From the NCBI RefSeq assembly GCF_011305995.1, contig NZ_CP049910.1, positions 5,408,501-5,472,500 of the forward strand: a stretch of 64,000 nt of DNA. Direction: 5' to 3'. Each line of letters begins with the position of its first letter. The first letter of the stretch is position 1. The translations under genes and the position numbers were made by a program. Below are positions 44,761 through 54,747 of the stretch, piece after piece. Below the pieces are notes generated by a model, which was not told the DNA's origin, did no database searches, and saw only the letters and a list, made by a program, of their open reading frames with translations. The DNA is from Diaphorobacter sp. HDW4A (GTDB lineage Bacteria > Pseudomonadota > Gammaproteobacteria > Burkholderiales > Burkholderiaceae_C).

Positions 44761-46038
44761 TCAATGGCAGTCGCGCTTGGCGATCTCGAGCAGCCGGGTG
44801 ATTTCTTCAGGGTGATTTTTGCAGTTGCGCTTGTGCCAGCGGCCGATCAGCCACATGGTGCCGGCGACGACGATGCCGAACACGGTGATCGCGCCGAAGG
44901 CCGACAGGCCGAATTTGGTGGACAGGCTGTAGAACGCGCCGAGCGCCAGAATGCAGGCCTGTTCGTTGAAGTTCTGCACGGCGATGGAGCGGCCCGAACC
45001 CATGAGTTTCGCACCGCGGTGCTGCAGCAATGCGTTCATCGGCACGACGAGGAAGCCGCCCAGCCCGCCCAGAACGATGAGGAAGGGGATCGCCATCCAC
45101 AGCGTGTCGATGACGTTCATGAGGATCACCAGCAGACCCATGGCGATGCCCAGCGGAATCACCTTGGTCGCACCCTCGAGCTTCATCTGCACCGAGGCAA
45201 GCACGGCACCTGCGGCCGTGCCGATGGCAACCACACCCACGAGCGCCGAGGCCTGCGTGGTGCTGTAGCCCAGCGCCGCAGCGCTCCAGGCCAGAACGAT
45301 GTAGCGTAGATTGCCAGAAACGCCCCAGAACAGCGTGGTGGTGGACAGCGAAATCTGGCCGAGCTTGTCTTTCCAGAGGCGGTTGTTGCAGCTCCAGAAA
45401 TCGGGCAGCAGCTCCAGCGCATTGCTGGGCATGGGGCGCAGCTCGGCGCTGGTGCGCGGGATGCGCAGGTTGAACCAGGCCGCGAGCGCGTAGATCGGCA
45501 CCAGCGACAGAATGGCGGCCTCGGCAGGCAGATCGATGCCGAGGTCGACGCCTGGCATGTCGAAGTCCAGCAGCACGCCCGACAGGTGCGGGCCAACCAA
45601 CTGGCCGCCCAGTAGCACGCCGAGAATGATGGAGGCAATCGTCAGCCCTTCGATCCAGCCGTTGGCGCGCACGAGTTGGGAGGCGGGTAGCAGCTCGGTG
45701 AGGATGCCGTACTTGGCCGGAGAATAGGCCGCCGCGCCGAGACCGACGACCGCGTAGGCGAGCAGCGGATGGTGGCCGAACAGCATCATCAGACAGCCCA
45801 CGACCTTGATCGCGTTGCTGATGAACATGACCTTGCCCTTGGGCATGGAGTCCGCGAACGCGCCCACGAACGGCGCGAGCACCACATAGAACAGCGCGAA
45901 CATGGGCACGAGGGCCGCGCGCTGCCACTCCGGTGCGCCGCTGGTACGCAGCAGTTCCACGGCGGCCACGAACAGGGCATTGTCGGCCAGCGAGCTGAAA
46001 AACTGCGCCGACATGATGGTGTAGAAACCGCGCTTCAT
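44761..46038 (-). CDS. lplT: Lysophospholipid transporter LplT (MFS)
   Basis: A 425-residue MFS transporter. LplT flips lysophospholipids inward across the inner membrane for reacylation. Landmarks are the N-terminal MSAQFFSSLADNALFVAAVE, the first cytosolic loop GAFADSMPKGKVMFISNAIK, SPAKYGILTELLPASQLVRA and the second-half VPMNALLQHRGAKLMGSGR. In enterobacteria lplT precedes the acyltransferase gene aas; here no aas homologue adjoins. It is divergent from alr. Confidence 0.9.
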   Translation of the reverse strand: MKRGFYTIMSAQFFSSLADNALFVAAVELLRTSGAPEWQRAALVPMFALFYVVLAPFVGAFADSMPKGKVMFISNAIKVVGCLMMLFGHHPLLAYAVVGLGAAAYSPAKYGILTELLPASQLVRANGWIEGLTIASIILGVLLGGQLVGPHLSGVLLDFDMPGVDLGIDLPAEAAILSLVPIYALAAWFNLRIPRTSAELRPMPSNALELLPDFWSCNNRLWKDKLGQISLSTTTLFWGVSGNLRYIVLAWSAAALGYSTTQASALVGVVAIGTAAGAVLASVQMKLEGATKVIPLGIAMGLLVILMNVIDTLWMAIPFLIVLGGLGGFLVVPMNALLQHRGAKLMGSGRSIAVQNFNEQACILALGAFYSLSTKFGLSAFGAITVFGIVVAGTMWLIGRWHKRNCKNHPEEITRLLEIAKRDCH

Positions 46039-46306
46039 CGTCTTGGGGCTGAACTCAGGCGGCGTCGCGATCTGCGACTTGAGAGATGGAACTGCATAGG
46101 TGTGCAGTCTGGCGCACTGCGCCTGGGCTGTGTCGAGTGAAACTCATCTTGCAAATTCGGTGAAAACAGGCCCCGGCTTGAACTATCAGCCAAACTGATG
46201 CTGGGAAAAATATCCGAACAGTATGCTGTGTGACGGGCGGTTATATCACGCACACAAAGTCTAGCGATGACAGAATGACCACCTTTGGCTCCGTACAAAC
46301 ACCGTC

Positions 46307-47401
46307 ATGCCCCGTCCCATACAAGCGACCATTCACTCTGCTGCAGTGCAACACAATTTGGCGCGAGCGCGGCAGGCGGCGGTGGATGCGAAGGTCTGGG
46401 CCGTGGTCAAGGCCAATGCCTATGGGCATGGCATCGAGCGGGTTTTTGACGCCCTGCGGGGTGCCGACGGATTCGCGCTGCTTGACCTCGCGGAGGCGGA
46501 GCGCATCCGCCAGCTCGGCTGGCGCGGCCCGATCCTGCTGCTCGAAGGCGTGTTCGATGCGCGCGATCTGGAGCTTTGCTCGCGTCTCGGACTCTGGCAC
46601 GCCGTGCACTGCGACGAACAGATCGACTGGCTGGCCGCGCACAAGACGCAGACGCCGCACCGCGTCTTCCTCAAGATGAACTCCGGCATGAACCGCCTCG
46701 GCTTCACGCCCGAGCGCTACCGCAGTGCCTGGGCGCGTCTGAACGCGCTGCCGCAGGTCGACGAGATTGGCTTCATCACCCACTTCAGCGATGCGGATGG
46801 CCCGCGCGGCATCAACCATCAGCTGAACGTGTTCACCCAGACCACCCAGGACCTGCCCGGCGAGCGCACCATGAGCAACAGCGCCGCGACGCTGTTGCGT
46901 GGCAGCGAGTCCGAGGTGCGGGGCGACTGGGTGCGCGCGGGCATCGTGCTCTACGGCAGCGCGCCGGACTACCCGCAGCGCACTATCGCCGACTGGGACC
47001 TGCAGCCGACCATGACCCTCTCGGGCAAGCTGATCGGCGTGCAGCATCTGCAGAAGGGCGACACGGTGGGCTACGGCTCGACCTTCACCGCAGAAGGCCC
47101 GATGACCATCGGCGTGGCCACCTGCGGCTATGCCGACGGCTACCCGCGCCACTGCAGCACTGGCACACCCGTGCTGGTCAATGGCGTGCGCACGCAACTC
47201 GTGGGTCGCGTCAGCATGGACATGCTCACCGTCGACATCACCCATGTGCCGGGCGCGCGCATCGGCTCGGAAGTCACGTTCTGGGGCAAGGCCTCGAACG
47301 GCACGGTGCTGCCCATCGACGAAGTCGCTCAGGCGGCAGGCACGGTCGGCTACGAGCTGATGTGCGCCTTGGCACCGCGTGTGCCCGTTGTCGTGGATTG
47401 A
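46307..47401 (+). CDS. alr: Alanine racemase
   Basis: A 364-residue PLP enzyme that interconverts L- and D-alanine for peptidoglycan. Lys35 in [12 protein letters not shown] binds PLP, and the opposing catalytic Tyr is Tyr256 in [24 protein letters not shown] and [13 protein letters not shown] are standard. Biosynthetic Alr and catabolic DadX cannot be told apart by sequence here; no dadA is adjacent. The 268 bases upstream, shared with lplT, hold no other gene. Confidence 0.92.
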   Translation: MPRPIQATIHSAAVQHNLARARQAAVDAKVWAVVKANAYGHGIERVFDALRGADGFALLDLAEAERIRQLGWRGPILLLEGVFDARDLELCSRLGLWHAVHCDEQIDWLAAHKTQTPHRVFLKMNSGMNRLGFTPERYRSAWARLNALPQVDEIGFITHFSDADGPRGINHQLNVFTQTTQDLPGERTMSNSAATLLRGSESEVRGDWVRAGIVLYGSAPDYPQRTIADWDLQPTMTLSGKLIGVQHLQKGDTVGYGSTFTAEGPMTIGVATCGYADGYPRHCSTGTPVLVNGVRTQLVGRVSMDMLTVDITHVPGARIGSEVTFWGKASNGTVLPIDEVAQAAGTVGYELMCALAPRVPVVVD

Positions 47402-47453
47402 TCTTCAGTGGGTGCTTGACCCCGCGAACGCATCGGCTAGGATGCGTTCGCAT

Positions 47454-48194
47454 ATGGCCTCATTCGACCAAAGCCAATCCCGCACTTCCAACTGGCGTCG
47501 CATGCGCGCGCCGTGTCGCGAGGATTTCCAGCACAGCCTGAAGCGCCGCAACTCGCTCACGCTGCACGGCTGGGCGATCGGTCTCTTCATGATGACCTTC
47601 ATGTGGGCGATCTCGCGCTTTCAGTGGATGTTGCTTGGTGACGGCTCGCTCGCACTGCGCTACCTGATTACGCTGGGGTCGGGCTATCTGGTCTATCTGC
47701 TGGTGCTGCACGAATGGTCCAAGTGGATTCTCATCAGGGAAAAGCGCGAGGACATCGACGTCGATGCAGGCGATGCGCTGGACATCGCCGATGCCATCAC
47801 ACCGCGCTTTGGCGGCAACGGTCTCGGTGACGTGGCCTCGGGAGCGCTCGACGGATTGGGCGCCGCCGACGAGGGCGCCATCGTTGTCGTGCCGGTGGTG
47901 GCCATCTTCATTGCGGTGGTTGCGCTCGTCATGGGAGCCGGGGCGCTGATGTGGCTTTATTTCGGCTCGGAGGTACTGCTCGCGGTGGCCGTGGAACTCG
48001 CGTTCTCGGTGGCCACGGCCCGGGCGCTGATGGGCGCCGAGCGCGCGGGCTGGATCACTGCCGCCGTGCGGCTGACCTGGAAGCCGCTGCTCGGGGCGTT
48101 GGTCTGTGCCGTGGCGCTCGGCTGGATCGTTGACCATTACCTGCCAGAGGCCCAGTCACTGCCTCACGCTGTGCGACTGTGGCGGGGGCGGTGA
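47454..48194 (+). CDS. Integral membrane protein of unknown function
   Basis: About 246 residues. It has a basic N-terminus (RTSNWRRMRAPCREDFQHSL) and about five hydrophobic helices: LTLHGWAIGLFMMTFMWAI, LRYLITLGSGYLVYLLVLHE, AIVVVPVVAIFIAVVALVMG, LMWLYFGSEVLLAVAVELAF and LLGALVCAVALGWIVDHYLP. Between helices 2 and 3 is an acidic Gly-rich loop (REDIDVDAGDALDIADAI). The start is uncertain: ATG 47442 and 47454 are both possible, neither with a good ribosome-binding site. It follows alr closely on the same strand. No family recognised. Confidence 0.65.
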   Translation: MASFDQSQSRTSNWRRMRAPCREDFQHSLKRRNSLTLHGWAIGLFMMTFMWAISRFQWMLLGDGSLALRYLITLGSGYLVYLLVLHEWSKWILIREKREDIDVDAGDALDIADAITPRFGGNGLGDVASGALDGLGAADEGAIVVVPVVAIFIAVVALVMGAGALMWLYFGSEVLLAVAVELAFSVATARALMGAERAGWITAAVRLTWKPLLGALVCAVALGWIVDHYLPEAQSLPHAVRLWRGR

Positions 48195-48425
48195 TGCATT
48201 TGATGCAACTGGCTATCGGCACGACTAATCCACAGCAAAAGCCCAAGCGCTTGCCCGGCATCAACAAGATGTAACTGGGGCTCCCGAAGAATGGACTTAC
48301 AGCGAACCGGGGTCGCATGTCCTTGAAACACAACAAAAAAGCGCAGGGGCTCACGCCTCCCATCATTGGTTCGCTGTCTCTCGGAGCGTGTTTACGCTCT
48401 TAGCCATGCAATGAACGGAGTCCCC

Positions 48426-49454
48426 ATGAAAAAATCATCCCACGCCCCTCTCATCCATCGCGCGCTAGGCGCGGCAAGTCTTGCCACCCTGCTGCTTGCC
48501 AGTGGCGCGGCGGTGGCCGCTCAAGCCAATCAGGAACCGATCCAGCCGATTCCCGCAGCCAAGATTACCAGCCCCGCCAAGGTGGAGCTCGGCAAGAAGC
48601 TGTTCTTTGATCCGCGTCTCTCGCGCTCGGGCTTCATCTCGTGCAACTCGTGCCACAACCTGAGCATGGGGGGCTCGGACAACCTCAAGACCTCGATTGG
48701 CGACAAGTGGCAGAAGGGCCCGATCAACTCGCCTACGGTGCTCAACTCCAGCCTGAACCTCGCCCAGTTCTGGGACGGTCGTGCCAAGGATCTGAAAGAG
48801 CAAGCAGGCGGACCGATTGCCAATCCTCGCGAAATGGCCTTCTCGCATGACCTGACGGTGGACCTGTTGCGCTCGATTCCGCAGTATGTTGCGGAATTCA
48901 GGCAGGTCTTTGGCAACGACAAGGTCACCATCGACGAGGTGACTGCGGCCATCGCGGCCTTCGAGGAGACGCTGGTCACGCCTAATGCGCCGTTCGACAA
49001 ATGGCTCAAGGGCAACAAGAAAGCCATCAACGCGCAGGAGTTGCGCGGCTACCAGCTGTTCAAGAATTCGGGCTGCGTGGCCTGCCACAACGGCGTGAAT
49101 GTCGGCGGTACCTCGTTCCAGAAGATGGGCCTGGTCGAGCCCTACAAGACGGACAGCCCGGAACAAGGCCGCTCGGCAGTGACGGGCAACGACGCCGAGC
49201 GCTTCAACTTCAAGGTGCCGACGTTGCGCAATGTGGCGCTGACCTACCCCTATTTTCACGATGGGGCGGCAGATACGCTCTCGCAGGCCGTGGACACCAT
49301 GGGCCGCATCCAGCTCGGCAAGACCTTTACCCGCGAAGAAAATGAGGACATTGTGGCGTTTCTGAAGACCCTGACAGGGGACCAACCACGGCTGTCCATG
49401 CCTGTTTTGCCCCCATCAAGCGATAAAACCAAGCGCCCACACCCATTTGAGTGA
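48426..49454 (+). CDS. ccpA: Di-haem cytochrome c peroxidase
   Basis: About 342 residues from ATG 48426, with CGGAG upstream. The signal peptide (LGAASLATLLLASGAAVAAQ) indicates a periplasmic enzyme. Two haem c sites are CNSCH (in SGFISCNSCHNLSMGG) and CVACH (in FKNSGCVACHNGVNVGG). Other conserved parts are LGKKLFFDPRLSRSG, PTVLNSSLNLAQFWDGRAKD, FKVPTLRNVALTYPYFHDGA and the calcium/active-site region between them. It reduces H2O2 to water using periplasmic cytochrome c. Followed by two hairpins, the second a strong terminator. Confidence 0.92.
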   Translation: MKKSSHAPLIHRALGAASLATLLLASGAAVAAQANQEPIQPIPAAKITSPAKVELGKKLFFDPRLSRSGFISCNSCHNLSMGGSDNLKTSIGDKWQKGPINSPTVLNSSLNLAQFWDGRAKDLKEQAGGPIANPREMAFSHDLTVDLLRSIPQYVAEFRQVFGNDKVTIDEVTAAIAAFEETLVTPNAPFDKWLKGNKKAINAQELRGYQLFKNSGCVACHNGVNVGGTSFQKMGLVEPYKTDSPEQGRSAVTGNDAERFNFKVPTLRNVALTYPYFHDGAADTLSQAVDTMGRIQLGKTFTREENEDIVAFLKTLTGDQPRLSMPVLPPSSDKTKRPHPFE

Positions 49455-49463
49455 TAAATTACG

Positions 49464-49489
49464 TCTGCCCGGTGCAACTGCCGGGCAGA
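49464..49489 (+). other. Hairpin after the peroxidase gene
   Basis: TCTGCCCGG and CCGGGCAGA form a 9-bp stem around an 8-base loop, ten bases after the stop. It has no T tract and precedes the true terminator, so it may protect the mRNA 3' end. Confidence 0.5.
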
Positions 49490-49502
49490 GGTGATACGCG
49501 GG

Positions 49503-49536
49503 AAACCGGGGTCGAAAGACCCCGGTTTTTCTTTTT
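49503..49536 (+). terminator. Rho-independent terminator of the peroxidase gene
   Basis: AAACCGGGGTC-GAAA-GACCCCGGTTT is an 11-bp stem with a stable GAAA tetraloop, followed by TTTTTCTTTTTT. It lies between two convergent genes and may also slow transcription from the GST side. Confidence 0.9.
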
Positions 49537-49550
49537 TGGGCCTCTTGTGC

Positions 49551-50165
49551 TTACGCCAGCGCGCGCTGGACCGCCGCTCGCTCTTTCATACGTTGAAAGT
49601 GATCATTCACATTCTTGAGCTGCGCAATGTCCACGCTGTCGCCCTTGAGCCATCCGGCCACGGTGAACAGATAGCCGTCGCAGACGCTGTATTCCTCGCC
49701 CAGTACCCATGGACCCTTGAGATAGTGGTCTTCGATGTACTGAAAATTCTCTGTCATGTTGCCCGGAACCTTGCGCTGCATCGCCGCTTGGGCATCCGCG
49801 TCGTCGGCCCAGCGCGCGGCGCGCGGACGGTGGGCGTGGTTGATGTGTACCGTCGAAGACAGATAGCTGTTGAACTCCTGCATGCGCGCAAAGCCGAACA
49901 GATCAGTGGGCGCGAGCTTCGCGTCGGCAAAGTACTGGGCGATGTAGGCCAACAGCGCGGGTGCCTCGGTGAGGGTGCCTTGCTCGGTCACCAGTGCGGG
50001 CACGCGGCCCTTGGGGTTGACGGCGAGGTAGTCGGGCGAGCGCTGCTGCTGGCTGGCGAAATCCACGCGCCGGAGGTCATAGGTGGCGCCGGCTTCTTCG
50101 AGCGCGATGCGCACGGCCTGGGCGCAGGTGCCGGGGGTGTAGTAAAGGATGAAAGGCTGGTTCAT
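49551..50165 (-). CDS. Glutathione S-transferase
   Basis: A 204-residue GST from ATG 50165. The thioredoxin-like N-terminal domain has MNQPFILYYTPGTCAQAVRI, with Tyr/Ser/Cys candidates at the active end, the cis-Pro motif KGRVPALV and the glutathione-binding TEAPALLAYI. The helical C-terminal domain has YLSSTVHINHAHRPRAARW and YSVCDGYLFTVAGWL, the bacterial beta-class pattern. It likely conjugates glutathione to electrophiles. The frame is open upstream, but nothing there fits. The 341 bases to the importer gene contain the palindrome at 50422-50437 and no other gene. Confidence 0.87.
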   Translation of the reverse strand: MNQPFILYYTPGTCAQAVRIALEEAGATYDLRRVDFASQQQRSPDYLAVNPKGRVPALVTEQGTLTEAPALLAYIAQYFADAKLAPTDLFGFARMQEFNSYLSSTVHINHAHRPRAARWADDADAQAAMQRKVPGNMTENFQYIEDHYLKGPWVLGEEYSVCDGYLFTVAGWLKGDSVDIAQLKNVNDHFQRMKERAAVQRALA

Positions 50166-50421
50166 GAAATGACTCGGTGTGTTCCCGGATGGGAAAAGTG
50201 TTCGGAGGGCAGCGGCAACTGTGCCGTGCCGAGTGGCGGAAAGCGCGGCAACTTTTTGCGTCGTGGCGCGTCTGCGACGGTGCTGTCGATGCGGGTGATC
50301 GCGGGTTAAATATAAGTCACAAAGGTTTGATGTGTGCGAGACTGCAAATCGCTGGTTTGTGCAACGGCGACCTAGTGAAAACGAGCACTCCAACCGGTAT
50401 TCAAACCAGTAGGCAAATAAT

Positions 50422-50437
50422 ATTTAACAAGTTAAAT
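50422..50437. promoter_or_regulatory. Palindrome upstream of the importer, probable second HpaR site
   Basis: ATTTAAC-AA-GTTAAAT is a perfect dyad, with flanking AATAAT/ATTATT. Its core, TTTAA-N4-TTAAA, is the same as in the palindrome at the hpaR start. It lies 70 bases before the binding-protein start codon, in an AT-rich promoter-like stretch. Confidence 0.55.
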
Positions 50438-50506
50438 TATTGCCACTGTCCTTCCAGACTTTCCGCGATGCTCATCGCAGGCAGAAATTTCAAACAGGAG
50501 ACCGGA

Positions 50507-51655
50507 ATGAAGCGCTTGGCAAAACTGGGATTCGTCACCGCCGTGCTGGCTGCCACCTGCAGCTCGGTGTGGGCCGACATCAACGTGGGCGTGGTGGTGT
50601 CCACCACTGGACCGGCGGCCTCGCTCGGCATTCCGGAGAAGAACACGTTCGCGCTGCTGCCCACGACCATGGGCGGGCAGAAGGTCAACTACATCATTCT
50701 CGATGACGCCTCCGACACGACAGCGGCCGTCGCCAACACGCGCAAGCTGATCAGCGAAAGCAAGGCCGATGTGATCATCGGCTCGAGCACCACGCCCAAC
50801 TCGCTCGCGATGATCGACGTGGTGGCGGAGAACAAGACGCCGATGATGACGCTGGGCGCTTCGGCCCGCATCATCTCGCCGATGGACGCCAAGAAGGCCT
50901 GGGTTTTCAAGACACCGCAGAACGACGCGATGATGGCCGGTGCCATCGTCGATCACATGGCCAAGGCGGGCGTGAAGACGGCGGCCTACATCGGCTTCAA
51001 CGATGCCTACGGCGAAGGCTGGCTGCAGGAATTCAAGAAGGCCGCCGAGGCCAAGGGCATCAAGCTCGTGGCGACCGAGGCGTTTTCGCGCACCGACACC
51101 TCGGTGACCGGACAGGCGCTCAAGATTATGGCGGCCAAGCCCGATGCGGTGCTGGTCGGCGGCTCGGGCACACCGGCGGCGCTGCCCGAGAAGACGCTCA
51201 AGGAGCGCGGATTCAAGGGCAAGTACTACCAGACGCACGGCGTCGCGAATGCCGACTTCCTGCGCGTGGGCGGCAAGGACGTGGAGGGCACAATGTTGCC
51301 CGCAGGTCCGGTACTGGTGGCCCATCAGCTGCCCGACAGCCATCCGGCCACGAAGTCCGCCGTGGCTTATGTCGATGCGTATGAGGCCAAATACGGCAAG
51401 GGCTCGGCCGCGACCTTCGGTGCCCATGTCTGGGACTCGGCGCTGGTGCTCGCCGCTGCCGTACCCGAGGCGCTCAAGAAGGCCCAACCGGGCACCGAGG
51501 CCTTCCGCGTGGCGCTGCGTGACGCGATGGAAAACGTCAAGGACATCGCGGGCGCACATGGCGTGTTCACGATGACGCCGACCGATCACGTCGGCATCCA
51601 GCATGGCGTCGTCATGGTCAGGATCGAAAACGGCACTTGGAAGTTCACCCCCTGA
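50507..51655 (+). CDS. Periplasmic binding protein of a branched-chain-type ABC importer
   Basis: A 382-residue binding protein from ATG 50507, six bases after ACAGGAG. The signal peptide (MKRLAKLGFVTAVLAATCSS to WAD) precedes INVGVVVSTTGPAASLGIPE, the LLPTTMGGQKVNYIILDDAS lobe and ESKADVIIGSSTTPNSLAMI. Within this family the branch with TTGPAASLGIPE is typical of aromatic-acid receptors rather than Leu/Ile/Val. It heads the importer operon; a strong hairpin separates it from livH. From its position beside the hpa operon I infer 4-hydroxyphenylacetate or homoprotocatechuate as cargo. Confidence 0.87.
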   Translation: MKRLAKLGFVTAVLAATCSSVWADINVGVVVSTTGPAASLGIPEKNTFALLPTTMGGQKVNYIILDDASDTTAAVANTRKLISESKADVIIGSSTTPNSLAMIDVVAENKTPMMTLGASARIISPMDAKKAWVFKTPQNDAMMAGAIVDHMAKAGVKTAAYIGFNDAYGEGWLQEFKKAAEAKGIKLVATEAFSRTDTSVTGQALKIMAAKPDAVLVGGSGTPAALPEKTLKERGFKGKYYQTHGVANADFLRVGGKDVEGTMLPAGPVLVAHQLPDSHPATKSAVAYVDAYEAKYGKGSAATFGAHVWDSALVLAAAVPEALKKAQPGTEAFRVALRDAMENVKDIAGAHGVFTMTPTDHVGIQHGVVMVRIENGTWKFTP

Positions 51656-51671
51656 GTCGCTTCGCGCCTTT

Positions 51672-51696
51672 CCCCTCTCTCGCTTCGCGAGAGGGG
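51672..51696 (+). other. Stem-loop between the binding-protein gene and livH
   Basis: CTCTCGC-TTC-GCGAGAG, extended by CCCC/GGGG after a two-base bulge, lies 17 bases after the binding-protein stop. There is no T tract. Such hairpins often stabilise the abundant binding-protein message and lower the permease level. Confidence 0.55.
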
Positions 51697-51850
51697 AACA
51701 GCGCCTTTGCCGTGAGGCGGCTCTTGCTCGGCGGTTGCTGGTATGGTCTGCTCCGCGGCCTTCTGATGGGTCAGGGCATGCGGTTGTATGGACGCGCGTA
51801 CTCGGCTTGAATTCAACGCACATTGCCCTCTGCGGCAAAGGTGATCGAAC

Positions 51851-52882
51851 ATGGATCTACAGATTGCCTTGCTGCTGGGGCAGGACGGCATAGTCAATGG
51901 TGCCATCTATGGTCTGATGGCGGTGGCGCTGGTGCTGGTGTTCTCCATCACGCGCATCATCTTCATTCCGCAGGGCGAGTTCGTTGCGTTCGGCGCGCTC
52001 ACCATGGCGATGATGCAGGGCGGCAAGGTGCCGAGCACGCTGTGGCTGCTGGTCGTCGTCGCGCTGCTGTCGCTGGCCGTGGACCTGTGGCGCATGTCGC
52101 GCGGCGATCTGGTGAACTGGGGTGCATCCCTGCTGTGGAGTGTGGCGATGCCACTGGTCGCGGCGGTGCTCGCGCTCGTGATCAAGCCCGGCGCGCTGCT
52201 GCTGCAGGCCCTCACCACGTTGTGCATCATCACGCCGCTCGGGCCGCTGATGTATCGCCTGGTCTATCGGCCGATTGCCGACGCGACGGTGCTGCTGCTG
52301 CTCATCGTCTCGGTCGCGATGCATGGCGTGATGGTCGGGCTCGGGCTGCTGTTCTTCGGCGCGGAAGGCTCGCGCACACCGGCGTTTTCCGAGGCGCAAT
52401 TTCAACTCGGCGACATGACGATCTCCGGGCAGTCGCTGGTAGTGATCGGTGTGGCGTTGGTGCTGGTCGGTGCGCTGTACGCGTTCTTTGGCGGCTCGAT
52501 GATTGGCAAGGCGCTGCGCGCCACGGCCATCAACAGGGTCGGCGCGCGGCTCATGGGCGTGCCCACGGCGCTGGCCGGTGATACGAGCTTTGCGTTGGCG
52601 GCGCTGATCGGCGCGGTATCCGGATTGCTGATCGCGCCGCTCACCACGGTGTATTACGACACCGGCTTTCTCATCGGTTTGAAAGGCTTCGTCGCCGCGA
52701 TCATCGCGGGGCTCGCGAGCTATCCGATTGCGCTCGCCGGAGCGCTGCTGGTCGGTCTGCTCGAAGCCTTTTCGTCGTTCTGGGCGAGCGCGTACAAGGA
52801 GGTACTGGTGTTCACGCTGATCATCCCCGTGCTCTGGTGGCGCTCGCGCAGCAGCCGCCATGTCGAGGAGGATGAGGAATGA
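51851..52882 (+). CDS. LivH-type permease of the second importer
   Basis: A 343-residue LivH-type permease. Conserved parts are [20 protein letters not shown], the start of the membrane core [20 protein letters not shown], and the coupling loop [20 protein letters not shown]. The end is [20 protein letters not shown]. It is slightly longer than usual because of an insertion near 70-115 ([20 protein letters not shown]). It overlaps the next gene by ATGA. Confidence 0.87.
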   Translation: MDLQIALLLGQDGIVNGAIYGLMAVALVLVFSITRIIFIPQGEFVAFGALTMAMMQGGKVPSTLWLLVVVALLSLAVDLWRMSRGDLVNWGASLLWSVAMPLVAAVLALVIKPGALLLQALTTLCIITPLGPLMYRLVYRPIADATVLLLLIVSVAMHGVMVGLGLLFFGAEGSRTPAFSEAQFQLGDMTISGQSLVVIGVALVLVGALYAFFGGSMIGKALRATAINRVGARLMGVPTALAGDTSFALAALIGAVSGLLIAPLTTVYYDTGFLIGLKGFVAAIIAGLASYPIALAGALLVGLLEAFSSFWASAYKEVLVFTLIIPVLWWRSRSSRHVEEDEE

Positions 52883-54747
52883 CGGGCCGCGCACACGCCC
52901 GCAAGTCTGGCGGCCTGTTGACCACGCGCACGGTGACTGCGCTCGCGATTGCGGCGCTCGCGCTGTCGTGGCATTTCCTGCCCGATTTCACGCAGGTGAT
53001 CATGGGTTACATCGGCCTTTACGCGCTGGTCGCCGTGGGGCTGGTGTTGCTGACTGGCGTGGGCGGCATGACCTCGTTCGGACAGGCCGCCTTCGTTGGC
53101 GTGGGTGCGTATTCCACCGCCTTCATCTGTACTTCGCCCGAGGTCACCCAGTGGCTGGGCGCGTGGGTCGGCGGCGCAGCGCTGCCGTGGGTCGGACTGC
53201 TGTTCGGCCTCGTCATTGCGTTCATGGTCGCTTGGATTCTGGGCTCCATCACCGCCAAGCTGCAGGGCCACTACCTGCCGCTGTGCACCATCGCATGGGG
53301 CTTAAGCCTGTACTACCTGTTCGGCAACATGCAGTTCCTCGGCGGGCAGACGGGGCTGCGCGGCATTCCGCCGCTGGTGATCGGTGGTTTGTTGCTCGAC
53401 ACGCCGCGCACCATGGGCGTGTTGATCTGGGTGGTACTGCTCACCGCGCTCTGGCTCATGCACAACCTGCTCGATTCGCGCGAAGGCCGTGCGATCCGCG
53501 CGCTCAAGGGCGGGCGCATCATGGCCGAATCGATGGGCGTGAACACCGCCCACTACCGCACCAAGCTCTTCGTGCTGGCCGCGCTGCTCGCAACGATCTC
53601 GGGCTGGCTCTACGCGCACATGCAGCGCTTCGTGAGCCCGGCGCCGTTCAATCTCAACATCGGCATCGAATACCTGTTCATGGCTGTGGTCGGCGGTGCC
53701 GGACACCTGTGGGGCGCGGTGCTCGGCGCGGCCGTCATCACGCTGCTCAAGGAAAAGCTGCAGGACATTCTGCCGATGCTGTTCGGCACGGCGGGCAACT
53801 TCGAGATGATCGTCTTCGGCCTGCTCATGGTGCTGGTGCTGCAGCGCTTTGCCAACGGCCTGTGGCCCACGCTGCAGCGGCTGACGGCGGGCTTCATCAC
53901 CCGCTCACCTCAGAAGCTGCCCACAGCTGACGCCAAGACGCTGGACCAGCGCACCATGCCCCAGTCGGGCGAAGTGCTGATGGCGGCCTCGCATGTCACC
54001 AAGCGCTTTGGCGGTTTGGTGGCCAACAACAACGTGACCATGGACCTGTGCGCGGGCGAGGTGCATGCGCTAATCGGGCCCAACGGCGCGGGCAAGAGCA
54101 CCTTCTTCAACATGATCTCGGGCGTGGATTCCGCGAGCGACGGCGAGGTGCGCTTCATGGGGCACGTCATGGGCGATGCGCCCTCGCGCCGCTTCGCCGC
54201 ACTGGGGCTGGCGCGCACCTTTCAGCATGTGCGCATCCTCGGCGAGCGCACGGTGCTCGAGAACGTGGCGCTTGGTGCCCACCAACGCGCGCATCGCGGC
54301 TGGATCAGTTCGATGCTGAGGCTGGATCGCAAGGAAGAAGCGGCACTGCTCGCTGACGCGCGCGCGCAGATCGAGCGCTGCGGTCTTGGGGAACTCGCCG
54401 ATCAGCCCGCTGCTTCGTTGGCGCTGGGACAGCAACGTATCGTCGAGATCGCGCGAGCGCTCGCCAGCCATCCGGCGGTGCTGCTTCTGGATGAGCCCGC
54501 AGCGGGTCTGCGGCACCTCGAGAAGCAGGCGCTCGCCGATCTGCTGCGGCAACTGCGCGCGCAGGGCCTCGGCATTCTGGTGGTGGAGCATGACATGGGC
54601 TTTGTGATGAATCTCGCGGATCGCGTCACCGTGCTGGAATTCGGCAGCGTGATCGCATCCGGCACGCCCGCCGAGGTGCAGAGCAACGAGCGCGTGCTGC
54701 GCGCCTATCTGGGCGGCGATGATGAGGAAGACGAGGTGGTGCGATGA
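52879..54747 (+). CDS. Fused LivM permease and LivG ATPase
   Basis: A 622-residue fusion. Residues about 1-340 are the LivM permease: [20 protein letters not shown] followed by [58 protein letters not shown] short linker ([19 protein letters not shown]) joins it to the ABC ATPase (about 365-622). The ATPase carries Walker [10 protein letters not shown] (near 400), signature [15 protein letters not shown], Walker [11 protein letters not shown] and switch His VVEHDMG. Fusion of permease and ATPase in this family is known in betaproteobacteria but differs from the HM fusion of the first importer. There is no sign of a frameshift; the frame is continuous. Confidence 0.88.
   Translation: MTGRAHARKSGGLLTTRTVTALAIAALALSWHFLPDFTQVIMGYIGLYALVAVGLVLLTGVGGMTSFGQAAFVGVGAYSTAFICTSPEVTQWLGAWVGGAALPWVGLLFGLVIAFMVAWILGSITAKLQGHYLPLCTIAWGLSLYYLFGNMQFLGGQTGLRGIPPLVIGGLLLDTPRTMGVLIWVVLLTALWLMHNLLDSREGRAIRALKGGRIMAESMGVNTAHYRTKLFVLAALLATISGWLYAHMQRFVSPAPFNLNIGIEYLFMAVVGGAGHLWGAVLGAAVITLLKEKLQDILPMLFGTAGNFEMIVFGLLMVLVLQRFANGLWPTLQRLTAGFITRSPQKLPTADAKTLDQRTMPQSGEVLMAASHVTKRFGGLVANNNVTMDLCAGEVHALIGPNGAGKSTFFNMISGVDSASDGEVRFMGHVMGDAPSRRFAALGLARTFQHVRILGERTVLENVALGAHQRAHRGWISSMLRLDRKEEAALLADARAQIERCGLGELADQPAASLALGQQRIVEIARALASHPAVLLLDEPAAGLRHLEKQALADLLRQLRAQGLGILVVEHDMGFVMNLADRVTVLEFGSVIASGTPAEVQSNERVLRAYLGGDDEEDEVVR

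Noticed and set aside
46222..46233. ACAG-TATG-CTGT dyad upstream of alr, considered as an SOS box
   Set aside because: The half-sites are in the wrong order for a CTGT-N8-ACAG LexA site and the match is short.
48194..48274. 27-codon ORF (MHLMQLAIGTTNPQQ...) overlapping the membrane-protein stop
   Set aside because: No ribosome-binding site and no recognised family; may be chance.
52879..54747. Possible frameshift joining livM and livG
   Set aside because: The frame is continuous through a plausible linker and both domains are intact, so a real fusion is the simpler reading.
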